This document shows, piece by piece, positions 5,941 to 6,462 of a stretch of 6,462 bases of DNA; position 1 is the stretch's first letter; each line of letters begins with the position of its first letter. The DNA lies in NCBI GenBank assembly GCA_903908025.1, contig CAIVQM010000274.1:1-6462 (forward strand). Reading direction: 5' to 3'. The notes under the pieces are model-generated. The model saw only the letters and a program-made list of their open reading frames with translations, was not told the DNA's origin and ran no database searches. The DNA is from an uncultured bacterium. Lineage in GTDB: Bacteria; Actinomycetota; Actinomycetes; S36-B12. The position numbers were made by a program, and so were the translations under genes.

Positions 5941-6462
5941 ATGAGCAAGATCAAGGTTGTGAACCCGGTCGTCGAACTCGACGGCGACGAGATGACGCGA
6001 ATCATCTGGCAGTTCATCAAGGATGAGCTGATCGTGAAGTACCTCGACATCGACCTGAAGTACTACGACCTCGGCATCGAGCACCGCGATGCCACGGACG
6101 ACCAGGTCACCATCGACTCCGCGCACGCGATCCAGCAGTACGGAGTCGGCGTGAAGTGCGCCACGATCACGCCGGATGAGGCACGGGTCGAGGAGTTCGG
6201 CCTGAAGAAGATGTGGAAGTCGCCGAACGGCACGATCCGCAACATCCTCGGCGGCGTCATCTTCCGCGAGCCCATCATCATCTCGAACATCCCGCGTCTG
6301 GTGCCGGGTTGGACCAAGCCGATCGTCGTCGGCCGTCACGCCTTCGGCGACCAGTACAAGGCCACCGACTTCAAGGTGCCGTCCGCTGGCACCCTGACGA
6401 TGACGTTCACGCCGACCGACGGCTCCGAGCCGATGGAGTTCAACGTCTTCGACTTCCCCGGC
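5941..6462 (+). CDS. icd: NADP-dependent isocitrate dehydrogenase, dimeric eukaryote-like type, 3'-truncated by the window edge
   Basis: The enzyme converts isocitrate to 2-oxoglutarate and CO2 with NADP+, supplying NADPH and the glutamate precursor. Only the first 174 codons are inside the window; the family is usually about 400 residues. The sequence aligns with human IDH1 almost without gaps, so numbering coincides: Lys72, TITPDE (75-80), Arg82, Ser94 in MWKSPNGTIRN (91-101), Arg100, Arg109, Arg132 in GRHAFGDQY (131-139), and Tyr139. These are the known isocitrate-binding and catalytic residues of the first half of the protein. This identifies the homodimeric type found in eukaryotes and also in some actinobacteria (for example mycobacterial Icd1 and bifidobacteria), not the E. 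coli type or the monomeric type. The start is fixed by a strong GGAGGAG and by the conserved N-terminus (GDEMTRIIW, 15-23). The frame is open to the last base. Confidence 0.96.
   Translation, partial: MSKIKVVNPVVELDGDEMTRIIWQFIKDELIVKYLDIDLKYYDLGIEHRDATDDQVTIDSAHAIQQYGVGVKCATITPDEARVEEFGLKKMWKSPNGTIRNILGGVIFREPIIISNIPRLVPGWTKPIVVGRHAFGDQYKATDFKVPSAGTLTMTFTPTDGSEPMEFNVFDFPG

Noticed and set aside
4893..6050. A 385-residue open frame on the minus strand across mdh and the start of icd
   Set aside because: It is a shadow of two well-supported plus-strand genes and their intergenic gap, with no recognisable motif or ribosome-binding site.

Overview
This window carries ordinary chromosomal housekeeping genes from a high-GC bacterium, almost certainly an actinobacterium (Actinomycetota). 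The evidence is the G/C-rich third codon positions, several GTG starts, and the gene order. A purH / folD / DUF3017 membrane protein / malate dehydrogenase neighbourhood is, from memory, typical of actinobacteria; for example, folD is followed by a DUF3017 protein in both Mycobacterium and Streptomyces. The genus cannot be fixed from the sequence alone. No mobile element, CRISPR array, rRNA or tRNA gene was seen.

Layout. Positions 1-3391 form a tight plus-strand cluster: the 3' part of purH (last steps of IMP synthesis), a ten-helix DUF606/YdcZ-type transporter that begins on the codon right after the purH stop, folD (one-carbon folate interconversion), and a small three-helix DUF3017 membrane protein whose start overlaps the folD stop. 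PurH consumes 10-formyl-tetrahydrofolate and FolD produces it, so the two enzymes are linked by metabolism as well as position. A minus-strand gene, 3388-4755, meets this cluster tail to tail with a 4-nt overlap. It encodes a group II pyridoxal-phosphate amino acid decarboxylase of unknown substrate.

A 116-bp divergent intergenic region (4756-4871) holds a perfect 16-bp palindrome that looks like an operator. It is followed on the plus strand by mdh (malate dehydrogenase) and, after a 112-bp gap, the 5' part of icd (NADP-dependent isocitrate dehydrogenase of the dimeric, eukaryote-like type). The mdh-icd gap holds two related imperfect inverted repeats of 23 nt, 61 nt apart, the second ending just before the icd ribosome-binding site. 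These two regulatory-looking regions flank TCA-cycle genes and are the least explained parts of the window. I found no convincing evidence of a wholly new multi-gene system.
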